Under the pieces are notes generated by a model, which was not told the DNA's origin, did no database searches, and saw nothing but the letters and a program-made list of their open reading frames with translations. A stretch of DNA of 64,000 bases from the NCBI GenBank assembly GCA_015832175.1, contig WJXW01000008.1, forward strand, positions 2,232,001-2,296,000. Reading direction: 5' to 3'. The number at the start of each line of letters is the position of its first letter. Positions within the stretch are counted from its first letter, which is position 1. Source of the stretch: Paraphaeosphaeria minitans. Taxonomy: Eukaryota; Ascomycota; Dothideomycetes; Pleosporales; Didymosphaeriaceae. Position numbers and translations under genes: made by a program. Shown piece after piece: positions 36,867 through 49,915 of the stretch.

Positions 36867-39800
36867 TTATTTCTAGTGAAATTCCTTAATCTTTTGCTAA
36901 TAGTTTCCTAGATTATTTTTTAGTTCCTAGGTGTTTTTGCTATGTAGGTAACCTTTTTACTTAATAAGGTACGTATTGTTATGCTAATCGTATTTCAGAA
37001 TTCTTTTAACCTTAAATTCATTTTCTTCCTTAGTCTAGTAGTAGAAGGTGGTTTTAACTAGTGTATTAGGGTCTACTAGTTCTAGTAGTAATACGTGGAG
37101 TACTAGGTGTATCTTTGCATCTAGCAGTAGTTCCAACTTATAGTTCACTAGTAATATTTACTTAGAAATATAAAATAGTCTAACTTTAATATAATTTAGT
37201 TTCTTGTGTTTCTTCTTCTAAGTTTAAAGGTTCTTTATAAGTAGATATACTTTATCCCCCTTCTTTAGCTAAGGTGCTATTTTTTGTTTTTAGTTTTAGT
37301 ATAAAATTAATTGCTGCTAAGTTTTCTTAAGATTTTCTTAGAGTTGTTAGTGTATTTTCTTTATATTTTCTACTATATCTATAGCTTCTTTTGCTTTAAT
37401 TGTCGTAGAAAATTGTTGGTTAAAGAGATGTAGGTGTCTTCTATAGTTTACATAGAACAGTGTATGTCCTAATACTGCTAATACTTTGTTATTATAGGCT
37501 AACTGTGCTATAAGTAGTAATAAAACCTAGTTATTCTTCTAACTATTATAGTAGATGCGTAGGTACGTTTCTATAGTTTGGTTTATACGTTCTATCTGTC
37601 TATGTATTTATAGATAGTAAGCTATTAATAGTTTTCTTTTTATTCTAAGTAGTGCTATAAGCGTTATCTAATAATTTAACGTAAAGAGCTTATCTCTATT
37701 ACTAATAATTATTTTTAGGATTCTGTGGTGTCTAACTAATTAGTCTAGAATAAGAAAAGCGAGTTCCTTTACTATTATTCTTTTAAGATATAGAATAAGC
37801 TTAACATACTTAGTTAGTTAGTAGACTATTACTAGTATACTATTATATTTAATTCCTATTGTTAGATCCTTAGAGTTTAGAATTCCTATAACAAAATCTA
37901 TAGCAATGTCTTCTTATAGTGCTGTTAGTATTCTAATTACTTACATCTCTCTATATTTAAGATATATGCTATATTCATTTCTTTAGTATTCTACATATTT
38001 GTAGATGTAAGTTATTACAGTTTCCTTAATTCCTTTAAAGGTGTAATTTCTTTAGATAAGTTCTATTATTTTTGTAATACCTAGGTGTCCGTACATAGGG
38101 TTGTTGTGGTATTGTTAGATAATCTTAGTCTATAAATATTCTAGAACTTCTTAGTTAATTACTAAAAGTTAATTTAGTTCTACTATTAGCTCTAGAGATC
38201 TATCTTTAGCTTTATAAAGAATTGCGGAGAAGGTTTTTACCTTTTCTCTTACTAGATTACTTTATTAGCTAAGAGTGTCTACTTTGCTATTTTCTTTTCT
38301 AGCTACATAGATAATTTTAAACTTATACTACCTAGTGGTTTATAACTATCTTTATTATCGTAGCGTAAGTTCTTTTGTTGTTATAAACCTTAGAAAGTTT
38401 TTATAATGTGTGTAGATTTCTAGCGTTAAGTAACTAAGCGCATAAATCCTTTAGTGCTTTAAGGCTTTAACAATAGCGTAGAGTTCTTTATTATATATAT
38501 TATATTGTGTTTTAGCGTTATTAAATTTGCATAAGTAATAGGTAATTAGGTGCTATTTACTATTATGTTTTTATTTAGCGTAGGCGCCTAGCGCAAGATC
38601 GCTAGTGTCTGTTTTAAAGCGTAGTAGTTTATCGCTTCTAAAATAAATAAGGATAGGTTCTATAATACATACTGTCTTAAGGAGTTAGAATAATATTCTA
38701 CACTTATCTATCTATTTAAAGGATATATCCTTCTTTATAAGATTTATTAAAGGTATTGTAACCTTTACGTAATTCTAGATGAATTATTAATTAAATCCAC
38801 AGAATTCTAAGAATTCTTAGATATTCTTAGCTGTCTTTAGTATTAGCTAGTTCTTAATGCATTTAACTTTACTTAGTGCTATCTTAATTTCTTCTATAAT
38901 AATAATGTGTCCTAGGAATTTAAGTTATTTAATGTTAAACTTATATTTCTTAAGTTTAATGTAAAGACATGCTTTGTCTAGTACTTCTAGTACTATCTGT
39001 ATATACTTAGTGTGGTCTGATTTGTTTTTAGAAAAGACAAGGATATTATCTATATACGCGATAATAAATATGTCTAGATGTTTATAGAGTACGTTATTAA
39101 TAAGTGCTATAAAAGCTGCTAGTGCGTTTGTGAGTCTAAATAGTATAACCTTATACTTAAATAGTCTATAGCGTGATTAAAACGCTATTTTCTATTCTTT
39201 ACCTTTCTTAATTTATATAAGGTGGTAACTGTCTCTTAGATCCATTATTATGAATATCTTGGCTTAAGATAGTTAATCTCATAACTCTGTAATATTTAGT
39301 AGTAGATATTGGTTCTTTATTATTATATTATTAAGTTATTAGTAGTTAACGTATAGTCTATCTAATCTATCCTTTTTCTTAATAAATATAAAAGGGCTTA
39401 CTGCTAGTAACTTTAATAGTTATATATATCCTTTCTTAAGGTTTATCTTAATAAAATCACGTTCTTTAAAGAGTTCTTCTCCTATCTTACTATATAGTAG
39501 TCTAAAGGGTGGTGTTTTCCCTTCTTCTAGGTCTATTATAAGATCCTAGGGTTAATATTCTAGTAGGTTTACTTTTCCTTCCTTTTCTATAAATATATAT
39601 ATCCCTTTCCTATACTCTCTTAGTAAGGTAAGGGGTGTGCTATTGTCCTCTTTCTTACACTTCTTAACCTAGTAGTTCCTACTAGCGTCTACTAAGGTAT
39701 GCTTCCGTTTTTTAACTGTCTATCGCAGTATTATATTATTAATAACTTCCTTATCTACTATTATTTTTGGTTAATATGTAGGCTTTACTTATAATACATA

Positions 39801-42052
39801 ATTATAGCGTTTAAACAATATTTTCTTTATACCCTAGTTAATCTGTAGGTTGTGTATTATTAACTAAGGTAATTCTAAGACTAACTTATACTTAGATCCT
39901 AGTAAAATATCTAAGGTAAGTTCCTTTTTATATTCTTAGACTATTATTATAGTAGTGACCTCTTAGTATATCTAAGGTGTCTTAGGCATTAGGGATCTAT
40001 TCGCGACATAGATAATATAGGGTACTTTTTTCTCTAATATTATAAGTCCTGCTTATCTTGCTATCTAATAAGATATAAAGTTCCTTCCTGCTCCTAAGTC
40101 TATAAGAGCTTAAGCCTGTATTCTTTTAAGCTGTACTAGTAGCTTAACTAATACTATACTTACTATAGCATTTAATTTAATAAAGGCGTTTTCTTATCTA
40201 AGTTTAGGCCTAAAAAAGACATTTATTTGTGTAAGTTGTAGTTAAGTTCTAGTGCCTAGTATACATTTCTAAGCATCTGCTTCTATTGTTATTTTTAAGT
40301 ACGTAGCTTATATAGATTATCTTCTTCTTCTTTCTATAAGGATATTCTTCTATTTTTTCTCCTACAGTCTTTACTGTTCCTATGTACTAGTTAAATTAGT
40401 AGCTCTATTATTACTTCTTATATAGGGCAGTTTGCAAAGCTGTCCAAATATTTAGCTATATAGTAGTATTTGCAGTCTTAGTTTAGACACGTGTACTAGT
40501 ACAGTTGTATATAGTTTCTATTAATAAGTATATTATAGTATTTATTGCCCTTTAGCGTAAGGTAAGGAAAGTATTTTACTTATTATTTATCCTAGAGGTG
40601 TTTATTATAAGCTGCGATAGGGCAGTCTATCTATATTTATCTATAGCGCAGTTTCTTTCTAGGTTATTTCTTATTCTCCTCTTTTTCTACCTTATATTGT
40701 GCGTATGTTGGATCTTCGTAATGCATCCACATATAGAATTAGTGTGTAGGATTTTAGTAGTCTAGGTAATACTTTAGTACGTAGTCTAACTTCTTATTTT
40801 TAAAGGGTTGCATTCCTTTTAGTGCCTAGTAGGGTTCTATATAGTCCTAAATATTTAGTTTATACTTAGGTAACATAGGGTTGTCTTCTTCCTACCTACT
40901 TTATAGGTAAGGAGTAGGAGATCTTAGTATCTCTTCTACGTCTTCTACGTTGTAGTATACATTAGAGTTGTCTTCTAAATCTTTATATAGTTATAAGTTA
41001 GGTAAACCTAATTACTTACTTTGCTCTAGTGTAACACGTTAGTAACTAAATAGCGTTATAATAACTTCCTATTCCTTATTAGGTTCTTAGTCCTTAATAG
41101 TTAGTATATTTAACTTAGTTTAATAGACTTTGTTCTTTAATCTGCAGTTCCTGGCTATATAGCCTAGTTTACCACATGTAAAGTATTTATAGGTCTTAGT
41201 TATTAGTTGTTAACTTCTATTAAAGACGCGTTTATTAGGCTACTTAGGGCCTATCCTTCCTCCTTTTCCTTTACCTATGTAGTTAAACTAGACATCTTCT
41301 ATTAGTTTATATCTCTAGTAGTTCCTTAGCTATTACTTTTAGACAATTCTAATAGGATTCTTATAAACCACTTTTACTAGTTATTTAAAGCTTATTACCC
41401 TAGGGTTTTAGTAGAGCTCCTGTTGTAGTAAAAACTATTCTCTATTAATTCTAATAGTTTCTTTATATAGTTCTTTAAGGTTAGTAATTCGCGCACTACT
41501 ACGTAGGAGTTTCTTACGTAGTTTCTATTTAAGTCCTTATTTGTATATGTCCTAAAGAGATTTATTATTCTAGTTAAGTTATACAGCGTACCTACAAAAT
41601 TCAGCTATATACTTAGCTACTAATCGCTTCTAAGTTATAGTCTAAATCTTTACTTTTATAATAAAGTCCTTATTAGTAATCCTAAAGAGTTGCTTAAGGC
41701 ATTTCTTAAAGTTATTATAATTCTTAATAATGTTAACTACATTAGCGTGCTTATTTACGTAATTGTTGTTATTATTATTATAGTCCATTCCTAGGTATTT
41801 TTTAAAGTAGGGATAGATCTATAATCCTATATCTCCTTACATATATATTACTACGAAGATAACCTTCTTTTTGTCTTTAAGAAGTTTGTTTAAGTTAAAG
41901 AAGTACAGGTCTAACTAGAGAATCTAGATATTAGTTTAAGATTATTTACTAAAGTAGAGATTAGGTTTGTGCGCCTTACTACTATCCTTTATAGGAGTAA
42001 TCTTAGCGGCACCTAAAGCTGTAGAAGAGGTAGAAGTTTATAAAGTACTTAT
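36867..42052 (-). pseudogene. Gyp-6 gag-pol remnant
   Basis: Minus strand, same domain order as Gyp-5: gag with knuckle near 41185-41154, protease, reverse transcriptase with box YIDN at 39056-39045, RNase H, integrase and chromodomain. Many RIP stops. Bases 37197-37597 are identical to Gyp-5. Confidence 0.85.
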
Positions 42053-42069
42053 GTTAAGGGTGTTTAAGA

Positions 42070-42525
42070 TGTTAAATCTAAGAGGATAGCTAGTCCTAAA
42101 GGGTTAAAGTTAGTTCTTAGGCAGAAGTACTTATAGAAGGTAAAAAGTCTTATTAATATAATAGTATCTTACAAAGTGTAATAAGTTAATAATTTAGTCT
42201 ACTAGAATCTAAATAATAGATTAATAAATAGATTAAATATAAGTATAAGAAGCTTATTCTCGCGTTCCTATATACTAAGTAGTCCTACACATCCTAGAAT
42301 CCCATATGTCCTAGAATCCTATACGTTCTAGAATCCTATACGTCCCAGAATCCCGTGCAGGCGAGTCCTACGCGTCCTAGAATTCCTGTATAGGCGAGGC
42401 CTGTGCGGTCCTTAGGACCCTTAGGACCTGTGACCTATTATCTAACTGCTTAGTTAGCTAACTCTAGCGAACTAGTAGTCTAATAAGCTTACACCCCGCT
42501 GCTTACGCGCGGCTGGATCCTAGCA
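42070..42525 (-). repeat. Gyp-6 5' LTR, U3 type A
   Basis: 456 bp, ending GGATCCTAGCA on the plus strand, followed by the duplicated TAAGT. Confidence 0.92.
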
Positions 42526-42530
42526 TAAGT

Positions 42531-45500
42531 ATTCTAGTAGTATTACTCCTGCTCTACTAAACCTATTTAATCTACCTATAGACAATAGAGCATTAGGTGT
42601 CTACTCTACTCTATATTCTAACGCTTATTCTCTGTTAGAATGTATAATACTAGATAGTACTACAGTAGTTTACCTAGTTAATAATCGCGAAAGACTTATT
42701 CTTAGGACATTTTAATTATTAAATAAGAGTGTGGAGGTTGGTACACAAAGCCTCCTAATCTTAGGAATTAGTAATAGACTAATTAAGAACGCTTTATATA
42801 GGAAAAATAAGAGATTTACAAAAAATCTACTACTCTAAGGAGTAAGAGTAGCAGAAGGCTTTTATATAAATATTATATTAGAAGCTCTTTTAAAGAAAGT
42901 AAAAATTTAGTACCTTAGTTTAGATTACACTCTTAGAATTAGAAGCCTAGAATAAAGCATTGTCTTAGTAGACTTAGGATGCGAGTATAACTTTACTTTT
43001 TTATAATATAAGCTAATCTACTCTTGTCTAATTGTTATAAGTGTAACTACTAAAGGATTATCCTAGGTTAATATTAAAAGATTAGATTCTAAGGACCTCT
43101 AGCACCTTTAAGTAGGGCATGTAGGAAGTAGAGCCCTATAAGCTCTAGTAACTGCAGCCTAAGGTATAAAAATCACTAGAATGTTAAGAAAGGATGATAA
43201 GTACTATGCTACTGCACACGTAACCTAGGTAATCTCTAGGAGACCTAGAGAACAATTACCTAGGCCATTTTACTTATTATCCTAAGATCTATTTAATATG
43301 CCCACTACTTAAAATAGAGAAAACTAGGTTTTACTAATTAAAGAAGATTTTAGTAAAAAACCTTACGTTTTTAATTTTAGAATAAAGACGCTTTTAAAAT
43401 AATAAGAGTGTAGTAGGATTTCTTAGCTCTTATTAATACAAAATACGAGCTTTAAATTACAAAAATCTACTAGGATAATAATATAGCAACACTTCTATAG
43501 AGAGGGAAATCCTAGTACGAATTTTAGGCTAATTAGGAAGGGATAATAATTAGTAGACTACCGCCCTATACGTATAAGCCTAATAGCGCTATAGAAAGAG
43601 TAGGCTAGGAGCTTATAATAAAAGTAATTAAAATATAAATAAGCGTAAATCTGCTATTAAATCTCTGTCCTAAGATTATATAAGCAATATACTGGCTCTA
43701 AGGAATAATTCCTAGCCTAGTATTAGGCTATCAATCACCTAATAAAATGTTAGATGCTTAGTTTAGACAATATTTTTATTATTTTAAACTAGTAAAAACA
43801 TAATATAGGATAGCTAATCTTTATCTAAACTAGAGTACTGTCTACGCCTATAGCTACTAAGCTTACCCTTTAGATTAGGAGCGTATAGCTAGGCAAGACA
43901 GAAGAGGATTTAAAGTGAATCCTAGGGGCTATATTAGATACTTAGTAGGCTATAAAGCTTCTAATATTTACTAAATATAGATTCCTTAGCTTAATTAGGT
44001 AATTACTACACAAAATGTAAGGTTTAATAAGTTCTTGTTCTATAAAGGATTAGAGGAACAATCTATTCTAAAAATAGAAGCGTTAAAAATAGTAAAAAGC
44101 GTCTAAGAAAGAGAGCTAAACAATCTAGGAGAAGTGTATAAAAACGCGCTTAATATTCTTTCTAAAATAAATAAGTATATAAGAACTACTACTAGACCTA
44201 TAGGTGACCCTTAAGTAATTAAAAGCAAAGTAGGCCAGCTAAGTAATTAGGAACCTAAGGTACCTACTACTAAGCGAGCTATAGGCTTAGCTAGCTAGCA
44301 GCTAAGAATTTGCTTAAGTAGGAAAAGAAGCACAGGACTTATAACCCCTAATTAGACACTAGAGCCAGGTAATCTTAGGGGTGATCTATTAAGTAATTAA
44401 GAGATATCTAGCAGCCACTAGAACACTACTAGGAGAGCTAGCCCGCTAGAATCTAGGGATTTAATACCCTATTTATTAGTAGAAACTAATTAGGTTACTA
44501 ATTAACCTAGTGCAGATAACTTAATTATACTAGATAAAGTAGATAACCTACTAGCGCACTAAAGGCAAAGGCAGATCTATCTAAAGGTAAGTAGAATAAG
44601 TAGGCAAAATTGTAGTAAAGCACTAGAAATTAACTAACTAATAAATTGCTATCTACTATTGCGAAGATTAAAGAAGTAAAATAATTAGAATAATTAGCTA
44701 GGGGGTAGGTAGAAGCTAGGTGCTTATACACTAATTACTAATTATCTTTAAAGTAATCTTAATATAATATTAGAGCACACGTTTATACTAGGAGTAGTAG
44801 AGGCCTAGTCTAAGTAAGAAGAATATATTATACTAAATATAATAGTATTTGCTTCTATGCTTAGAAAGGCGCCTAGAGCGTTTTATATAGCTTAGACTTA
44901 TAGAGACAAGCTTACACTAGAGCTAACCCTATAGAAACACCTTTATAATTATCTATATAGGAAGCTATTCCTCCTTACCGCTTATAAGGAGATCTTAACT
45001 TTGTAAAATAAAGGTACCTAGACAGAGATTAAATAATTAGAGGTATTAGAGCAACTACTCCCTTTAAAGTGGGTCTTTACCTATAAGTTTAATTAAAATA
45101 GATACTTTAAAAAGTGCAAAGCTTAAATTATTATAAGAGGAGATCTTTAGAAAAAGAATACTCTCTACTCTACCTATACTACTACCCTAGTAGTAAGATC
45201 TTTTTAATTAGCTGTAGCTCTAGCAGTAGAATTTAATCTAGAAATCTTATAATTTAACGTAGTAGGAACGTTTCTAAATACTCTTATTACAGCTAATAAC
45301 CTAGTAACTTGTAAATTACCTAAGGGTTTTAAAAAGCTAGGAAAGTGTATAAGATTAAATTAAGCTTTATATAGCTTAAGAAATTCACTACTTCTTTAGT
45401 ATAAGGAATTTGCAGGATTACTTTAATCTTATAGACTTTTAGCTTCGCTAGAAGAGCTATGCCTTTTCTTTAATAGTAATTAAAGTATTATTATTCTATT

Positions 45501-46386
45501 TTATATTAATAACATTCTTATTCTCTACTATAAGAGTAAAGAGAAAGAAGCCCTGGATTTTTAGAAGAAGATTATAAATAAATATAAGATTAAATTAAAA
45601 GGACTAGTAGAGTGGTTCCTAGGTGTTTAAGTAATTAGGGATCGAGAAGTAAGATTAATTTCTCTAGTATATAATATCTACATTAATAAGATTATGAAAA
45701 AGTTTAACCTTTTAAACTCTAGGAGCTTCCCTCCTATACCCCTATTAGCAGAAAATCTTGTTCTAAGCATAGGAGAAGCTACTCCTTAACAAATAAAACG
45801 CTTTTAAGAAGAGGTGGGATTAGCTCTCTACACAGTAATTATACTACGCCTAGATATAGCTTTTGCAGTGTTAAAGCTATCACACTTTCTAATAAATCTA
45901 AGTAAAGAACACTTTGCTACTATTAACTATGTAATTCTTTACCTCTATTAAACTAGATAGTAGGCTATAGTCTTTAGTGGCTATAATAGACCTAATCTAC
46001 TAATATGTAGAGATGCCTCTTTTACTAATAATCTAATATTACGGCGATCTTCCTATAGATATATTATCCTATTATTTAGAGGAGCTATCCTATAGAAAGC
46101 AGCTTAATAGAATACAATTACTACTTTAATAATAGAAGTAGAGCTTCTAGCGCTTAAATATATAAGTAAAAAAGCTATAGCAATTAAGAGATTCTTTACT
46201 AAGCTTACTCTAGATCTAGGACCTTTATAAAAGGTCTATTGCGATAATCTTTAAACTATTTATTTAGTAATTAGAAAGAACAAAAGAATTACTACTTAAC
46301 TACGCTATATAGATATTTAGAACATATAGTTATAGTAAGAGTATATAAAAGGATTGTTTTAAGTAGAATATTTTTTAACTAGTAAA
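42531..46386 (+). pseudogene. Cop-2 pol remnant
   Basis: Continues Cop-2 gag-pol after Gyp-6. The protease motif appears as LDSTT near 42648 with VYLVNNRERL following. A gag-pre-integrase-like GHVGSRAL region is near 43120, with the integrase following. Reverse transcriptase about 45000-45700 has the active-site box YINN at 45502-45513 (original YVDD, both Asp lost). RNase H follows and is interrupted by the solo LTR at 46386; GTAAA is duplicated at 46382-46386 and 46817-46821. Confidence 0.75.
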
Positions 46387-46816
46387 TGTTAAATCCAAGA
46401 GGGTAGCTAGTCCTAAAGGGTTAAGGTTAGTTCTCAGGCAGGAGTACTTACAGAAGGTGGAAGGTCTTGTTAATACAATAGTATCTTACAAAGTGTAATA
46501 AGTTAACAATTTAGTCTACTAGAATCTAAACAATAGATTAATAAATAGATTAAACACAAGTATAGAGAGTCTATTCTCGCGTTCCTATATACTAAGTAAA
46601 GTCCGCTCTGTGGGGAGCGCTCTATAGAGAGCGCTCTATATAGAGTAGTTACGTATATTATACTCTGCACAGAGCAATTAAGCGCTCTATAGAAAGCAGT
46701 CACGTAACTCCTTTATTTAAGGTATAGTCAGCATCAAGTCCCTGCTCAATCCTTGCTACGCGCCCACTAGGTACAAAACCAGCTTCTCGCCATTATGTGG
46801 ATTTTAGATCCCAACA
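46387..46816 (-). repeat. Solo Gypsy LTR, U3 type B
   Basis: 430 bp, TGTTAAATCCAAGAGGG to GATCCCAACA, flanked by GTAAA on both sides, with no internal region. It is therefore a solo LTR left by recombination between two LTRs. The type B part holds repeated palindromic GAGCGCTC motifs (46615-46640 and near 46680). It keeps more CA and TG dinucleotides (CAGCATCAAG, CTCTGCACAGAGC) than its surroundings. Same type as the Gyp-3 LTR. Confidence 0.92.
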
Positions 46817-46821
46817 GTAAA

Positions 46822-46895
46822 ATACTAGCAGATAGCCTTATAAAGGCTCTTACTTATTAGTAGTTTAATAGATTTAAAAGACTATTAAATCTATA
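46822..46895 (+). pseudogene. Cop-2 pol C-terminal end
   Basis: Resumes after the solo LTR and reads LADSLIKALTYQQFNRFKRL, the typical end of Copia RNase H, with a stop at 46893-46895. Confidence 0.75.
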
Positions 46896-48700
46896 AGATA
46901 TAAGCATAATAATTATAGAATAAGAGTAGGTAAGTAGAGAATTAATCTATTAACTACTTAGAATTATTAATTTAGAGCTAGGAAATAAGAAAAGAAAAAG
47001 AAAAGAAAGAAAAGATTAGAGGGAGAATAGGAATTAAAAAAAGAGGAGATTAAAAAGCTTATCTATAAGCTTATAGACCCTTTTCCTCCTCTACTTAATT
47101 GTAGGGGTGCGAGAATCTCCCCTATAATTAGTAGTAGGAGATTCTCCCTATTCTCCTTCTCTCCTCCTCTTTATAGTAGGTGATTTCTTACCTTATCTAC
47201 CTCCTCTACCTCTCCTTTAATTAGCAGTAGGTAATAGCTTACCCTAGCCTCCCCTCTTTTAATTAGTAATAGGTAATTCTTTACCCTAGCCTCTTCTCTT
47301 TTAATTAGTAGGAGGAGAAGCACTTACCTAGCTTCTACTTTACTTTAGAGCTAATAGGCTACTTATCTAGCTATTTTAATTAAGGTATTAGCTGCGACTA
47401 CGCTGCTCCTTAATAAATAGAGTAGGAGGGTAATTACCCTATCCTCTACTAAGAATTAGCTAGGAGGGAGGGAGTAGAATAGTAGTTATATACTAAGCTT
47501 ACTCTTTTTAACTACTAGTAAAAAGAAGAGCTTATAAGGCTACCTTAACCCTCTTACGTAGCTTAGTAATTAGCCTCTTCTATAAAAAGTATTAACTAAA
47601 CCTAAAAAGAATCTTAAAATAAAAGCTTATATTAGCACCCTCTAATAGTTAATAGTAGATAAAATCTATAGCTAGAGTCTAAATATGCGGCTAGCTATAG
47701 AAACAATTAGTAAAATTAGCTAAAATAATAAAATAATCCTATATATAGTAGTGTAAGAGTAAGTAAAGTAGGTATAGCAGCGCCTACCTAAGCTTAAAGC
47801 GTTATTATAGTAGCGTTTATTACTTTTTTCTACTAGAGCTCCCTTTAAGCAGCCTAAGCAGCTTACTTATCTAAGAGCACTAAGCAATTGCTAGAGGCCT
47901 AGAGCTAGGGTAGGAGGAGCTAGTAGAGTAGGAGGAGTAGAAGGATCTCAGTAGGAGGATTAGGAGTTTTATTTAGTAGCTTTTACAGCCTTTACTACGC
48001 ATACTTTAGCTAGATTATTAGATATCTAAAAGAGTTAGCAAAGCTCTAAATAATAGAAAGAGCGTAAGGTAATAATTAGAAGAAAAGAACCTACTATAAA
48101 GTAGTAGAATTTAAAGGCTTAAACTAGTAGGCTTAAATTAGATAGGAGGTTAAAGCGTTAAAAAGTAAAAGATTAAAGAGAGAAAATTAAGCGCTAGTAA
48201 AGGGCTTATATACTCTACTACCTATCTAATTATTAAGCGCTAAATACGCTCCTTTCTTACTACTTATTTCTTTTACTACTACTCCTTCCCAATTAAAACG
48301 CGCCTGCCTATTATACTTACTAGCTAGTAAGAGCGGGGAAATTACCTTATAGTTAATAAGAAGTAAGCAAAAAGAGTAGTAGAATAAAAGCGTTTACGCT
48401 CTAGGCCTTTGTGCTATACTTATAAGCTCCTAACCCACTAGAAGAAGAGATTCTAGACACAATTTATAATAGGATTTGTGATTTAAAAGATAAATAGTAA
48501 TTATTTTGCTATCACAATAAATAGGGGGTAATAGAATTGCTATTCTTAAGATAAAGAGATTTAGAAGAATAATTCTTAATAGTTTTTTAATCTTTAAACA
48601 GCCTTTAGATAGTTTTTTAAAGATCTTTAGAAAGGATTTAGATAATTAAAGATTACTTCTTAGAATAGGTAATCTACTTTAAGCGATTACCTAGGGGGTG
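46896..48700 (-). other. Cop-2 post-pol region
   Basis: About 1.8 kb, colinear with Cop-1 11026-12780 in reverse. It ends with the polypurine tract CTAGGGGGTG at 48691-48700. The coiled-coil-like antisense peptide noted in Cop-1 would lie on the minus strand here near 47740-47950. Long purine-rich stretches are at 46985-47050. Confidence 0.4.
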
Positions 48701-48894
48701 TGTTAAAGTAAACACTTACTTCTATAATTCTTTCTGGATCCACTAATTTATATCACAGGATTCTTGCTAAGAGGCTCGTTTCTTTTGTATATAGTCTGCC
48801 CTTTTAGCATCCTTTCCTACAATTAGCTATTTGTATTCTTTACAACTCTGCTCCTAAATATCCTGTAATAGTTCGAGCCCTTTTTACTACAACA
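48701..48894 (+). repeat. Cop-2 3' LTR
   Basis: 194 bp, one base shorter than the 5' LTR, followed by the duplicated CATTC. Confidence 0.9.
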
Positions 48895-49487
48895 CATTCT
48901 ATACTTATTCATCTATTTAAAGGGTACGTCCTTTTTTGTAAAATTTGTTAAAGGTATTATAACCTTTACGTAATCTTAGATAAATTATTAGTTAAATCTA
49001 TAAAATCCTAAGAATTCTTAGATATTCTTAGCTATCTTTAGTATTAGCCAGTTCTTAATATATTTAACTTTACTTAGTGCTATCTTAATTCCTTTTATAG
49101 TAATAATATATTCTAGGAATTTAAGTTATTTAACGTTAAACTTATATTTCTTAAGTTTAATATAAAGGCATACTTTGTCTAGTGCTTCTAGTACTATCTA
49201 TATATACTTAGTGTAGTCTAATTCGTTTTTAGAAAGGACAAGGATATTATCTATATACGTAATAACAAATATGTCTAGATGTTTATAAAGTACGTTATTA
49301 ATAAGTGCTATAAAAGCTACTAGTGCGTTTATAAGTCTAAAAGGTATAACCTTATATTTAAATAGTCTATAGTATAATTAAAACGCTATTTTCTATTCTT
49401 TACCCTTCTTAATTTATATAAGGTGGTAACTGTCTCTTAGATCCATTATTATAAAAAATTTGGCTTAAGATAGTTAATCTTATAACT
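48895..49487 (-). pseudogene. Gyp-1 pol remnant: RNase H to reverse transcriptase
   Basis: Continues Gyp-1 after Cop-2, colinear with Gyp-6 38697-39290. The reverse transcriptase box reads YIDN at 49257-49246. It stops at TAACT (49483-49487), where Gyp-2 begins. The rest of Gyp-1 is not in the window. Confidence 0.85.
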
Positions 49488-49898
49488 TATTAAGATCTAA
49501 AGGCTAGGCCTCCTAGGATCTTCATATGTATCTACATTTGTTGTTCAAGCGGCACGGCACAAGAGGTCACGTGACCTAATTAGTGTGATTAGGGCGCTAA
49601 GATAACTAATTAGACTAAGCACTTAATATACTAAGCAACTAATTAGTGCTTAATTAGTTTAATTAGAGCGATTAGTCCACTAATTACTTAAAGTATATAG
49701 GAAAGCGAGGATAGGCTCTTTTTACTTGTATTTAATCTGTTTATTAATCTATTATTTAGATTCTAGCAGACTAAATTGTTAACTTATTACACTTTATAAG
49801 ATACTATTATATTAATAAGACCTTCCACCTTCTGTAAGTACTCCTGCCTAAGAACTAACCTTAACCCTTTAGGACTAGCTACCCTCTTAGATTTAACA
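49488..49898 (+). repeat. Gyp-2 5' LTR, U3 type C
   Basis: 411 bp, TATTAAGATCTAAAGG (original TGTTAAGATC) to AGATTTAACA. Same length as the Gyp-4 LTR. Confidence 0.9.
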
Positions 49899-49915
49899 TT
49901 TTAAACACCCTTAAT

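Larger units (their letters stand above)
35809..42525 (-). mobile_element. Gyp-6: full-length chromodomain Gypsy element, U3 type A
   Basis: 6717 bp, flanked by TAAGT. Both LTRs are 456 bp. Sister copy of Gyp-5, colinear with an offset of 9425 along its whole length. Inserted into Cop-2 gag. Confidence 0.94.
34369..48894 (+). mobile_element. Cop-2: full-length Copia element with nested Gyp-6 and a solo LTR
   Basis: Flanked by CATTC (34364-34368 and 48895-48899). LTRs of 195 and 194 bp, same family as Cop-1 but in the opposite orientation. Without the nested parts it is about 7.4 kb, close to Cop-1 (7.3 kb). Comparison with Cop-1 shows the exact interruption points at 35808/42526 and 46386/46817. 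Confidence 0.92.
10223..49487 (-). mobile_element. Gyp-1: chromodomain Gypsy element, outer host of the nest (visible part)
   Basis: Minus-strand LTR retrotransposon broken by later insertions. Visible parts are the 3' LTR (10223-10634); a 3' spacer (10635-10830) that continues at 18143; the antisense accessory frame and chromodomain/integrase (18148-20219); RNase H (34119-34368); and more RNase H plus reverse transcriptase (48895-49487). Each break is proven by a 5-bp duplication and by colinearity with the uninterrupted copies Gyp-5 and Gyp-6. The rest, towards gag and the 5' LTR, lies beyond Gyp-2 and outside the window. All reading frames are destroyed. The last insertion (Gyp-2) cut it at 49487 within reverse transcriptase. 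Confidence 0.85.

Noticed and set aside
46503..46703. Open frame of 66 codons on the minus strand
   Set aside because: Lies wholly within the solo LTR; chance frame in less mutated DNA.
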